From Buddleja alternifolia (lineage: Eukaryota > Streptophyta > Magnoliopsida > Lamiales > Scrophulariaceae): 64,000 bases of DNA. Every line of letters begins with the position of its first letter. Position 1 is the first letter of the stretch. The translations under genes were made by a program, and so were the position numbers. The notes under the pieces are model-generated. The model was not told the DNA's origin and ran no database searches. It was given only the letters and a program-made list of their open reading frames with translations. Of this stretch, positions 54,275 to 64,000 are shown one piece after another. The stretch lies in assembly GCA_019426215.1 (NCBI GenBank), contig CM033392.1:35880814-35944813 (forward strand), given 5' to 3'.

Positions 54275-54923
54275 GAGGTATTTGAACTTATTTGATAATT
54301 GTATGATAGACTTATATTTTGATCTTCAAATTCTGAAATAATCTATGTATTTTTTTGTAGTTTTATGTGATTTATGTGATCCAATTGGTGGTCAACATTT
54401 ATACTTAGTTGCTAGAAATATGATTTTTTTTTTGTAGTTTTATGTGATTTATGTTGGTGATAAATATTTATACTTAGTTGCTGGAAATATGATGCTTCAT
54501 TTGTAGTCTTATGTGATTTATGTTATCCAACTGGTGATCAATATTTGTAGTTGCTGGAAATATGATGCTTTATGTGATCCAATTAGTGATCAATATTTAT
54601 ATTTAGTTGTTGGAAATTTGATGCTTTATTTGTATTTTTATGTGATTTATGTGATCCAACTGGTGATCAATATTTGTAGTTGCTTGGTTTGTTGGGTTTG
54701 TTGCGGTTGAAAGATCCGAATTTTGTTTAATGAAAGTTTGGGGGAAGATTAAGTCGAGAACTTGGTACAAATTTTAGCTCCGTTACTCTGCCAAACTTTT
54801 TCTAGAATAATGGGAATGAATCTAACTTCTAATTTATTACTTCTATTTTAAAATTATAATTGCCAAATGAATCGGCCAAATTTATAAGAATCTAACTTCT
54901 GTATTTTTGGCTTTTGTAGGTCG
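54275..54923 (+). promoter_or_regulatory. CACTA-2 spacer: minisatellite and shared leader segment before the second gene
   Basis: At 54355-54690 the phrase TTTATGTGATCCAACTGGTG and variants recur about five times. The segment with AAGATTAAGTCGAGAACTTG and CCGTTACTCTGCC lies at 54745-54792. An acceptor-like CTTTTGTAG at 54911-54919 comes four bases before the probable start codon. Confidence 0.6.
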
Positions 54924-57147
54924 ATGGCTTCAGATCCTACTGGAGGTTTTCTCGAGGAGGATGTACGTGGATCAGACAGCCGTGCTGAAAGGAGATACGG
55001 AGAGATGTCACGGCTATGAGAAAAGTTATCAATGCCAGAAGTAAAGGCATAAGGCTACCTATCGGCTGGAATGACAGAGGCCAAGTAGTTGATCCAAACA
55101 AATCAACACTTGTTGGTTATATAGGAGTCTTGGCTCGACAAAAGGTGCCTATTATCATTCATGATTGACGACATGTCCCTTCACCAACAAAAAGAGCAAT
55201 TTGGGATGAAATAGCGATAATTTGGATATTATCATGTTTCTAATTGTTAATGTATTTTTTGTTGATTTAATTTTCTCTAAATTATAATTACATATATACT
55301 TTGTTGTTTGTTTTTTCTAGTTGGCATTTGATATTGAAGAAAGTAGAAAAAAGTACGTACTAGCAGAAGCTGGGAAGCTAGCACGTAACTTCAGGAGCTA
55401 CTTGAGTAGAGTGTGGGTACAGGATGATGATGGGAACATTAATTACAACCCACCCTCACAATACGAGATACCTCAAGCCGATTGGACGACATTTGTAGAT
55501 CTTCGATTAAGTGAAGAGTTCCAGGTAGTCATTTTAATTTACGGTTTCATTTGTTGGTTATTGCGTTTATATTTAACTAATACTTTGATTATGTAATAAA
55601 TAATAACTAAGTAGGGAAAATCAGGAAAGAGCAAAGGAACCTGAATATCCTTACAGGATATCACGTCTTGGACATGCTCTTGTGGAGCAAATTGAGGTAT
55701 GTTGTTCATTTAACAGTGAATCCTTGCAATTTTTTTAATAAAAATTCCTTGTTAATAAATATAGATTTTTTAATCAAAATATAGATGAATAGAAGAAGGG
55801 ATACAATTTGTTTTGAAATACTTTTGAAAGGAAAAAGTTCACTACTTTTTTTTAAATGTATTATTATAGGAGGGCATTTCACAACAGAGTACTAGCCATA
55901 GTGAAAACGAGACAAGTCGAGATGATCTATTTGCTAAACCTCTTAAAAAGAAAGAGCATCCGTGTCGCATTAGGGGTGTTGGCTTTGGGGTCTCACAAAG
56001 AGAGTAATTTACGGATCCAAAGCCCTCTAAAGATATGGAAATGGAAAGCTTGAGAAACATGGTGAAGGGCCTTTCCGAATCACTATCCTCCTTGCAACAC
56101 CGGTTTGACGATATGCAGGAGTCGCATCAGCCACAAGAAGATGAGGTGATATCTTTGAAAGATAACTGCCCAGAACCAGTTAAGCGAAATTTATTTGTTA
56201 TGCTCAATTTAGGTTTTTGTGGGTTAATTACGTGGTCCCCGAAGGGAAAGAAGTTCTTTTTAGTTTCCTTAGCCCACACTCTATATCTGCGGGATTAGGT
56301 ACACATCAAATTGAATAAGTGCAGTACATAGCAGATGCTATGATACGGAGTGCACAAATGAATAAGTTATTTCTTGCACCTTACAACACCGGGTGAGCTA
56401 CTAAAGACTCAACTTTAATTTGTAAAACTTGTTACGCAAAACAAATTTTGAACTTATCTTTTGAATGCTTTTTAGGGGACATTGGTTGTTGCTTGTGATT
56501 GATCCATTTCAAGAGGTCGTTTATTATCTGGATTCTTTGCACGGTGATTCGGATTACCGATTTGACATGAAAGAAAAAATCAATCAGTAAGTTTTTCATC
56601 CAATTAATGTATCCATTATATTTAATATTTTTTAAAAGTGTATATATCTTCCTAGATTTCACATAATTGTTTGTTTTTTGTATTTTTTTTATAGGGTTGT
56701 GCTCATATTTCATGCAAATCGCAACAACCATTTCAAAAAATCTAAACACAAGGCCCGTAAATGCATTAAAATAAAGGTTAGTATTTTCTGGTTTCAAGAG
56801 ATTATTCGTATAGAAGTCAGTGTTCTAATACAACTTTGATTACTTTTGTAGGACCCCCGGCAGACAAACGAAGTGGATTATGGCTACTTCGTTATGAGAT
56901 TCATGAAGGATATTATTAGCCACGGAGAATCTATAATCCCAACAACGGTATGCATAATCCTAATACTCAATTTCTTTTCCTTTTGAAGTTATTAAACCTT
57001 TGGCAAGTAACTAAAACGTCATTTGGGTTTGCAATCTCTATATGTATCTGGCAGTACTTTCATGATTCTCAATGCTCTTTCTATACTCAAGAGCAAATTG
57101 ATGAAGTACGCTGCGAAGTGGCACAATACATTATCGAATGCGCTTAG
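54924..57147 (+). pseudogene. CACTA-2 second gene, internally deleted and with a dead protease site
   Basis: Exon-like pieces match those of CACTA-1. The piece at 55321-55522 carries the undisturbed form of the exon that is split in CACTA-1 (ARNFRSYLSRVWVQDDDGN). The sequence jumps at about 56185 from the end of the exon matching 25294-25620 into the one that starts at 26520, so two exons (264 and 311 bp) and their introns are gone. The protease part keeps GHWLLLVIDPFQEVVYYLDS, but the catalytic Cys codon is TAT at 56879-56881. Stops occur near 54970-55020, 55165 and 56295. It ends at TAG 57145-57147. Confidence 0.88.
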
Positions 57148-57512
57148 AAATTGGGTAATGTATTTTTTATAAATTGTGACTTGTTGTAAATAGTGATTTG
57201 ATTTGTTGTATTTAAATTGTGAGTAATTTCATTAGTTGATTGTAAACACGTGATCATTTGTTAGAGATTATAAAATTTAGTTTTTGGAGGAAAGAATTGG
57301 TTATAGTTTTGGGTTTTTCTTGTTTATGTTGAATTTGTTTTACTGTGCAGCTGGTTTGTTGTGTTGGTTTATTGAATATGTTGAATTTGTTGTACAGGAA
57401 GGTTGCAAACTAGTAGGGCCTAAATCCTATTACAGTGTTGTCTATTACAACGGTTAAAACCGTTGTAATAGGTGGAAAAAAACCGTTGCAATAGGTCTTT
57501 ATTGTAGTAGTG
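57148..57512. repeat. CACTA-2 3' spacer and shortened right subterminal repeats
   Basis: Only about 85 bp of subterminal sequence remains (57428-57512), with TTACAACGGTTAAAACCGTT and AACCGTTGCAATAGG, against nearly 400 bp in CACTA-1. The motif CAGCGG has become CAACGG, a G-to-A change. Confidence 0.85.
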
Positions 57513-58289
57513 CTACTTGTTCTTTCATTTAGATATAAGTTAAGAGTCTCCTAGTTCATTAATATTTTGCAGTTCTTCATTTGTGAATTACTTATTTAAG
57601 AAAATTTTATGGTGGAAGATAGCAAATTGCTTATTGTCCTGTAGTTTGAATAGGATTAATGTTTGATTTTCAAAACCTATTAAGAATTGCAGAATACTAT
57701 AAAGTATTCATACTCTAGATAAAAATTAGTATATTGGGGTTTTTTGTGTGAATATTTTTCTTATATATGTGGATATACAGCATAGGTGCTTTTAATTTGT
57801 AGAATAAAACAAAACCTAAAAAACTTATTTACTGGTCTATAGTTTCACAAATAGTCTATAGGAATTAAATTGTTTGGTATCATTCGTTATTTAAATTTCT
57901 TTAATACTATATGACAAATAAGTGTTACTATATGTGGAAGATAATCTAACTCTTATTATTGAAAAAAAGTTAAGAAGATACACTAATAAAATCTAATGCT
58001 CGTGCATGTAATTTACCATTTATTCTCATTATGCTAACATTTCTTGGATTATGAGCATTGCTATAAGAAAAGATGATTGGGCATCCGCCAAAACCATTTA
58101 GAGTTTATCCTTATACACTATTGTGAATTTTTAGTTTTTGTCTTATTTTATCGACCACTATCTTTTTCCTTTATATTTGCAGAGGGTATCAAAAGCGCTA
58201 AATCAACAACCAAAATGAAAATGTTAATTTTATGACCCCTTATTATTAACTTAAAAAATAAATAGATAAGCTCCAAATAAAAGTTTTGT
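57513..58289. other. AT-rich DNA, nothing recognised
   Basis: Continues the sequence broken by CACTA-2 at 40612. No gene-like frame or repeat is evident by eye. Confidence 0.6.
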
Positions 58290-59945
58290 TTGTTCATTTT
58301 GCAAGAGATATACAGTGTGAAAAGTTTCTATCTCCTCATATAATTCCTTTTCACTTTCTCAGTCATGTGTTTGTAGTGAACTCTCATAGTTTTGAATACT
58401 TTTCTAATACTTATTATTTATACTCTTATCTCTACTAACGTGGTTATGTACCAAATTAAACTAGCCATTTTCTGACCAAAATTTTTTAATTGAAACCTGA
58501 AATTAATGAACTAAGAAAAAGAATAAAAGCGTATTCCGGACTGACAACCCACTATCTTTTCCATCATAGTTTAATCTTATATTTTCTTATGTTATGGAAT
58601 TGATGTAGAATATGCATCGAAATCTATAAAAGGTCATATAACTCATTGAGGATTTATTTAAGAGTCTAATGTTGCTAATTAAACAAATACAATTTATTTA
58701 ATTTTTGAAAATGTGTAATGAAATATAGAAAAATACATACCACCATGTGAAGTTATATTTTTCATTTTTATGAAAATACTATAAAATACACAACAAAGAA
58801 ATTTAGATGGATATAACTAATGAATATATACAAGAAAAAAGTAACCCACTTATTGGAGTACTCTATATAACGAACAACGGTAATTCTTCTTGTACTCTAC
58901 CTTAAATTCTCCTTTATTCATTTTGCAAGAGACATGTGGATCTAAATTCTTTCTCTTCATACTTTCTTCTTTATTTTAATTATATGTTAACTGTGAACTC
59001 TTATAATTTAAATATTTATTGTTTTACAGTCTTGTCTCAAATGTCGTAACTAAATGAAATTCATCATTGCTTACTAAACTTTTTTATGAAAATTTAAAAA
59101 TTAATAAATAAAAAAATAACGTGGACCAACAATACAATATTTGTCTTCATCAAATTTATATTTAAATTCTGTTATATTATGGAATTCGCATCAAAATCTA
59201 TAACATGTCACATAATTGATTTTCGGTTTACTTAAGAATCTAATATTTCTAATTAAATAAATAGAAATTATTTATTGTAGAAACAATATGTTGTAATTTA
59301 AAAAGTTACTTACTACCATGCAAAAAATATTTATCATTTTTATAAAAATACTAAATAAAATATCAAATAAAAATAAATCAAATAATATATATATATACAA
59401 TGAACATAATAATTCATGTATTAGATTGAAATTCTCAGTTGTTTTTTTTTGTAAGAGGCGTATGGAGCTAAAAAATTTATCTTCATATATTTTCTTCTCT
59501 ATTTCAATTATGTGTTAGTTGTATCTCTACTACCTTATACTAAATGTAACTCTCATAATTTTGAGATATCTTTTAATTTAAATATTTTTCTTTTATGCTC
59601 TTTTATATCTCTACTACCTTATACTAAATGAAATTCGTCATTTGAACTCTAAATTTTTAATGAAATTTAAAAATTAGTGAATTAAAGAAATATCATAACT
59701 AAGTGGACCAACAATCCAGTGTTTTTCTTCTTCAAATTTTATTTTCAAAATTTTCTTATATTATGAAATTCACATCGATATCTAAAACATGTCATATAAT
59801 TCATTTAGAGTTCACTAATATTTCTAATTAAAATAAATAAAAATGATTTATCGTAAATGTGTGTTAATTTAGAAAATTACTTACTACCATGTAAAAAATA
59901 TTTATCATTTTCACAAAAACACTAAATAAAATGTCCAATAAAAAT
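58290..59945. repeat. Diverged ~585-bp tandem repeat, about three copies
   Basis: Landmarks recur in order: TTTTGCAAGAGA-type at 58297, 58921 and 59447; a TTATGGAATTG/TTATGAAATTC-type block at about 58594, 59175 and 59761 (spacing about 581 and 586); TACTACCATG-type at about 58740, 59312 and 59882. Copies are strongly diverged, with indels. The sequence is AT-rich and non-coding. It may be LTR-internal sub-repeats or an old local satellite. Confidence 0.75.
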
Positions 59946-59955
59946 TATATTAGAT

Positions 59956-60060
59956 TAGGGGTGTAACTTGAGCCGAGCCGGCTCGCCAAGCTTGAGCTCG
60001 AGCCCAATTTGCTCTGCGAGAAGCTCGCGAGCCTCTCTAATTTTTTATATATTTATTTTA
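59956..60060. repeat. GAGC/CTCG-rich repeat fragment, hAT-like end
   Basis: AGGGGTGTAACTTGAGCCGA followed by alternating GAGCTCG and CTCGCGAG is a phrase common at one end of plant non-autonomous hAT-like elements. A related phrase occurs near 37605-37640. No partner end or 8-bp duplication was found. Confidence 0.4.
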
Positions 60061-60169
60061 TATTATAAAAGTAATAAAAATAGCTATATATTTTATATTA
60101 TAAAAGTAATTTATTAACTATATTTATATTTAATAAAAGTAATAAAAATAACTTAACAACTTTTAATTC

Positions 60170-60425
60170 ATCTCTCTCACTCTTCGTCTTCACAACAGCT
60201 CAAAGCCCCCAAACATGAAAAATTCGATTAAACCCTAAATCGCCCATTGCCGCCGCCGAAAAATCACTATATCCCACCTCCTGCCTCAACCCCTAGCCAC
60301 GCCCATCTTCGTCGCCCAGATCCATGCTCTCTGCGCAGCCGCTAACTACACAGCCCCGCCACAGCCGCACGAAGCTACCCCTGAAACAACCACTGCCTCC
60401 TCCCACTTCTTACTGGTAATCACCA
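60170..60425 (+). other. GC-rich, leader/exon-like patch, possibly a captured gene 5' end
   Basis: Base composition changes abruptly, with CTCTCTCAC, GCCGCCGCC and CCAGATCC, and ACTGGTAATC gives a donor-like end near 60415. Short frames from ATG at 60213 and 60325 stop after a few dozen codons at most and show no motif. It resembles the leader and first exon of a plant gene carried by a transposon, but no product can be named. Confidence 0.3.
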
Positions 60426-60461
60426 CACCTATATGTTTTGGGGTTTAATGGATTAAATAAT

Positions 60462-63400
60462 GTTGGGAAAAATTCTAGTGCGTAACAGGCGGTGTTTATG
60501 AAGATGTAAAATGATAATGATATGTTGAGGCAAGGGTTACCCTATTTCCTTAAGACGATATTGCCCCGCACTTGGTGGTCACAGAATACGGCAATTGTCT
60601 CCCAAGATACGACGACAAACGTCTCGAAAATAGTACTACTGCAAATTTCTGAGCCTAGCGAACAAAATACTTGTTCCAAACTCTCTCAATGGATACAATG
60701 AATTAAATGCACATCTAAACATTTAATATGCAAACTTATTCTTACATATTAAAATAATATTTAAGAATATTTAAAGTACTCAAATTAGTACTAAATAATT
60801 CTTAAAATAATATTTAAGAACTTCAAGAATATTTAAATGCTCAATTTAGCATTTAATATTCACCACTATTCTTAAAGTATTAAAATTAATATTTAAGAAA
60901 CAAAAGAATATTCAAAGTATTCAAATTAGTACTAAGAATAAAAGAGAGAAGAGAATATTATGTTGGTGTAATTAATTCCAAACTAGGGGGGTCTATTTAT
61001 AGAGAATGAAAGGTTTTGGGTCAAAAGAGGCAACTTTTCGGACATCTACAGAAGGGCCCAAAAATTGTGACTCTTGGGCGAAAAGCCCCCTGAAGCAGCT
61101 TTTCATTTTAGCCTCAACAGTTGCACCTTGAGCGAAAAGCCTCCTGGGCAGGCCAGAATCAGGTGTGAGAGGGTGCACGGTGCACCCGCTCAACAGCCAA
61201 TGGATTCGCTCCTTGAGTGGGCGCTAATCCAAGTGTGGACAGTTGCACCCATTGCTGTGCAATTCAGCTTCCAGCTTTTCAGAACTTGCAAATTGACCCC
61301 AAAACTTTGAATCTTGATTAATTAAGTCCTTTCAAATATGTCCCTCAATTTTTCAATTTGAACATTTTAATCCTCGAACTAAATTAACTATTTTCCATAC
61401 GACCGCGGTCGTCGATCGTATGATTGTGATCATTTAATCACATTTTTTCATATCGACTTATTGATTCCAATTATGAACCGCGTTTTAAGTGACACGCTTT
61501 GTTAATTAATTTCTCATTCATCCGAAATTGGATTTTTTTAATTAAATACTCTAAATCTATCTACTCGAATTGTAGATTAATTTAAGCCAAAGACATTCCA
61601 CTTTCAACATGTGGAATTCACTTAAATCTCCAATAAAATTGTGCTAAACACAATTTACTCAATCAAGATTTTCAACATACCCACCATGAATTAAATTAAT
61701 GCAAATACAGACTATGCAGACGCAATGCATACAATGCAGACACTGAGAGAGTTTGGGCAAAAGGCTATTGCATCAGGAGGGGTAGCTTGTGGCTTTAAAC
61801 CTTCCTTAGTGAAATACCATCGGATTTACTTAGCTACCCAATGAACGTGATGTCTTGAATTGGCCAGCCGTTTGTGTAAACCAAGACAATGATACTCTCA
61901 CAATAACTTCTCTAACAGATTTTGTTCTCAATTGGGTCCGTTTTGGCAATGGAACTCCATCTTGGATTCATAAGTGTTTACTATATTGAAGCGGCCCTCA
62001 CTTCTCACTTACATAGGTGATTTCCTATAAAGAGCACCCTGATGTACCCCACTTTGTTACGTCACACATTTAGACAGTATAGGAATCATTAAAAGCTACT
62101 TTCTTAACCTCAACTACGCTCTTCAGGTTGCACTTGTTTATCCTTGGAATGGGTAGGAGTTTTAAACTCCTCAAGGAATCTTCATAATTTCGTTCTCCCA
62201 TTGAACCAAGATCTTGGGATCTCCAGTCAACAAGGTTGGGTTTCCACTATGTCGATTCTTAATTATGTAGGCTTTAGGCCCATTCCCATGGATATGCAGT
62301 TCATTTGATCTTTTAGGCATACATTTGGATCCATACGTTCTCATTTGATTTTACTCAATCAATAGAGACAATGCCACTAAAGATCACTGCTAATGGTTTT
62401 ATATCTTCGACGTATGTGACGCCGACTACCATTTTACATGCTACTTTGTGCTCTTCCGACTGTCGGCTATTTTGTACAATGTATAAGAATAGGTGGCACA
62501 AAATCTATCCAATAAAGAGTATCCAATTTTCCTCAGTGTATTCTATCAGTACACTTGGATATATCGTATAGAATAGTCACAGTTCATAGCATATTTCAGA
62601 TATCCACGAACTCTAGTAAATGCCTTCACAAGGTCATTACGTCGATTACTCGTGATACTCAATACATCTGCCTTTCCAGCTCGGATGTATGTCTAGCACC
62701 GGTGTCGACCCATCATTCGCTTAGTTACCACCCATAATAGGTGTTAGTTACTACAGTCGAGAGCGTAAGGCCCGACCACCCACCATTTGCCTAGCTTGGT
62801 TTGTCTTGATGATCACACACATTTTGTGTGGTTCAGATCGTCTTTAACGAACACCCACCATTATGATTAAGTTTGTCCTTGATAGTCACTCACCAATTAC
62901 ATGGTTCAGATTATCTACCATTAACCATGTCAACTTGGTTCGGTTTACCACATTTGTGGTTGTCTAATCGGAACAATTTTTCCTTGTACATATTTCAACT
63001 ATTGTCATTACACCAACTATAATTTGGTTTTACCAAATTGTCTAAGGCCTTAAGGTCATTTTCTCGGATTTAATTTCAGACATTTGACTGACTTTCTCGA
63101 TCTTACTCCGACAATTAACATCCTTTATTCTTGACCAAGTTGTGTACTCTGTACAATATGTCGTCCACATTTCTCTCCCCGGAGAGCACGTTTCATAATA
63201 TGAAACATTAGGAAAAATTCTCACTTAGATACCTTATAGGTTCATAGTGACAATGTTCCACAATGTCTATTTTAATTTCTTAAAATTAGACTCGGTTTTC
63301 TTTCGCTTAAATGAAACCACAACTAGTTTAGTCTTAACAACTATTTCACTTTTACGGTGAAACTGGTAGGCTACAACTCTAAATAATGTAATAATTATTC

Positions 63401-64000
63401 TTAACACAAAATTGACTTCGTTAAATAAACGTCACTATCACATGAAAAGAACATGCAAACAATTTAAATCAACTATTTAAATAATGCATTTCTTCATTCA
63501 TTGCGATCAATCTTTATACTAAAAACTGTCAAACATAGTGAAGAATCACACTTATTGCATTTATTCATAAGCCGAAAGGAAACTACTAAACAATTACTTC
63601 ACATATGCATAGCAACATAAAGTAATCTTAAGCATGCAATTTTTTATTCTTTATCAAGAATAAATCACAAAGATAAAATAAAATAAAATGTTAATCACAT
63701 ACATTGCATGCTCACATTAAATTCATATAACATGATTACATCATTTTGCATAACTAAATATTAAATCACATTTAATATCATTCAACATAATATGTAATCA
63801 AATGAAGCAAAAATTGATAATTCATAATATGAATATATCTCATTATTTATTTCGTAATCAATATTTCGCCTTCAATTGCTTCCAAAATTTTGATCAATTT
63901 TCTTGAAACCACGAAAATTCGAATCCTCTTTCGTTCGTGTGACATGGATAATGATTTTGCATTTCAAAATCCCATGCGTGGCGTGTCAACTCATGCAATT
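60462..64000. other. Unassigned, probably retroelement-derived non-coding DNA
   Basis: It begins TGTTGGGAAAAATTCTAG, which looks like an LTR start, and has a TATTTATAGAGAATG box-like stretch near 60994. From 61680 on the composition is more balanced and the text is non-repetitive but has no long frame on either strand. Short duplicated phrases occur (GGTTCAGAT near 62832 and 62902; GTTTGTC near 62800 and 62872). No protein domain, primer binding site or second LTR is visible before the window ends. A large non-autonomous LTR element running off the right edge is one reading. Confidence 0.35.
60735..60945. repeat. Short AT-rich imperfect tandem repeat
   Basis: About three units of 60-80 bp carry ATTCTTA, AATATTTAAGAA, then TTTAAAGTACTCAAATTAG or a variant. 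It lies early in the unassigned stretch and has no coding content. Confidence 0.6.

Larger units (their letters stand above)
40613..57512 (+). mobile_element. CACTA-2: decayed paralogue of CACTA-1
   Basis: The left end is CACTACTACAAAAATACAC and the right end, inverted, is CACTACTACAATAAAGACC, with CTA at 40610-40612 and 57513-57515. Gene order, subterminal motif and leader segments match CACTA-1. The transposase gene is split by a copia element (42733-51831); without it the element is about 7.8 kb. Multiple frameshifts, stops and an internal deletion in the second gene show it cannot move on its own. Confidence 0.95.

Overview
The window is repeat-dense nuclear DNA from a flowering plant, most likely a eudicot; the species cannot be told from what is visible. 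No intact ordinary host gene was found. Almost everything is transposable elements nested in one another, identified from protein motifs, from terminal repeats and target-site duplications (TSDs) read directly, and in two places from an uninterrupted paralogous copy elsewhere in the window.

Layout. 1-530 is a 186-bp tandem repeat. 1153-12367 is a decayed Ty3/gypsy element of Tat/Ogre type (gag, protease, RT, two RNase H domains, integrase), with no 5' LTR visible. It carries a convergent antisense multi-exon gene (7870-11904) that encodes a plant mobile domain and a coiled-coil tail. At or next to the first bases of its 3' LTR sits CACTA-1 (12368-28174, TSD TGT), and the LTR continues at 28175. 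CACTA-1 has hairpin-rich subterminal repeats, a frameshifted TNP2-type transposase gene and a second spliced gene ending in a Ulp1-like cysteine protease domain. Exon 2 of that second gene is split by a young 6.3-kb non-autonomous LTR element with Athila-like traits (18314-24630, TSD GAGCT). Next, 29305-38780 is bounded by two ~0.42-kb inverted repeat arms; the left arm is split by an L1-type LINE (29657-36014). CACTA-2 (40613-57512, TSD CTA) is a more decayed relative of CACTA-1, and its transposase gene is split by a SIRE-type Ty1/copia element (42733-51831). The remainder is AT-rich DNA, a ~585-bp tandem array (58290-59945), a hAT-like/GC-rich patch (59956-60425) and an unassigned, possibly LTR-derived stretch (60462-64000).

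How the parts relate. The two CACTA elements are paralogues, so each shows what the other lost and supplies the empty site for the other's insertion. The antisense gene ends only 40 bp from the end of pol, so the Tat-type element has a head-to-head protein-coding layout. All the large autonomous-type elements look dead: catalytic residues are replaced (D to N, D to Y, D to A, E to K, C to Y) and many stops are of the C-to-T or G-to-A kind expected from cytosine deamination. The best-preserved coding units are the second gene of CACTA-1, open across all inferred exons once the LTR insertion is discounted, and the antisense plant-mobile-domain gene.

All calls come from reading the sequence by eye. 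Exon boundaries, divergence counts and family names were not checked by alignment or database search.
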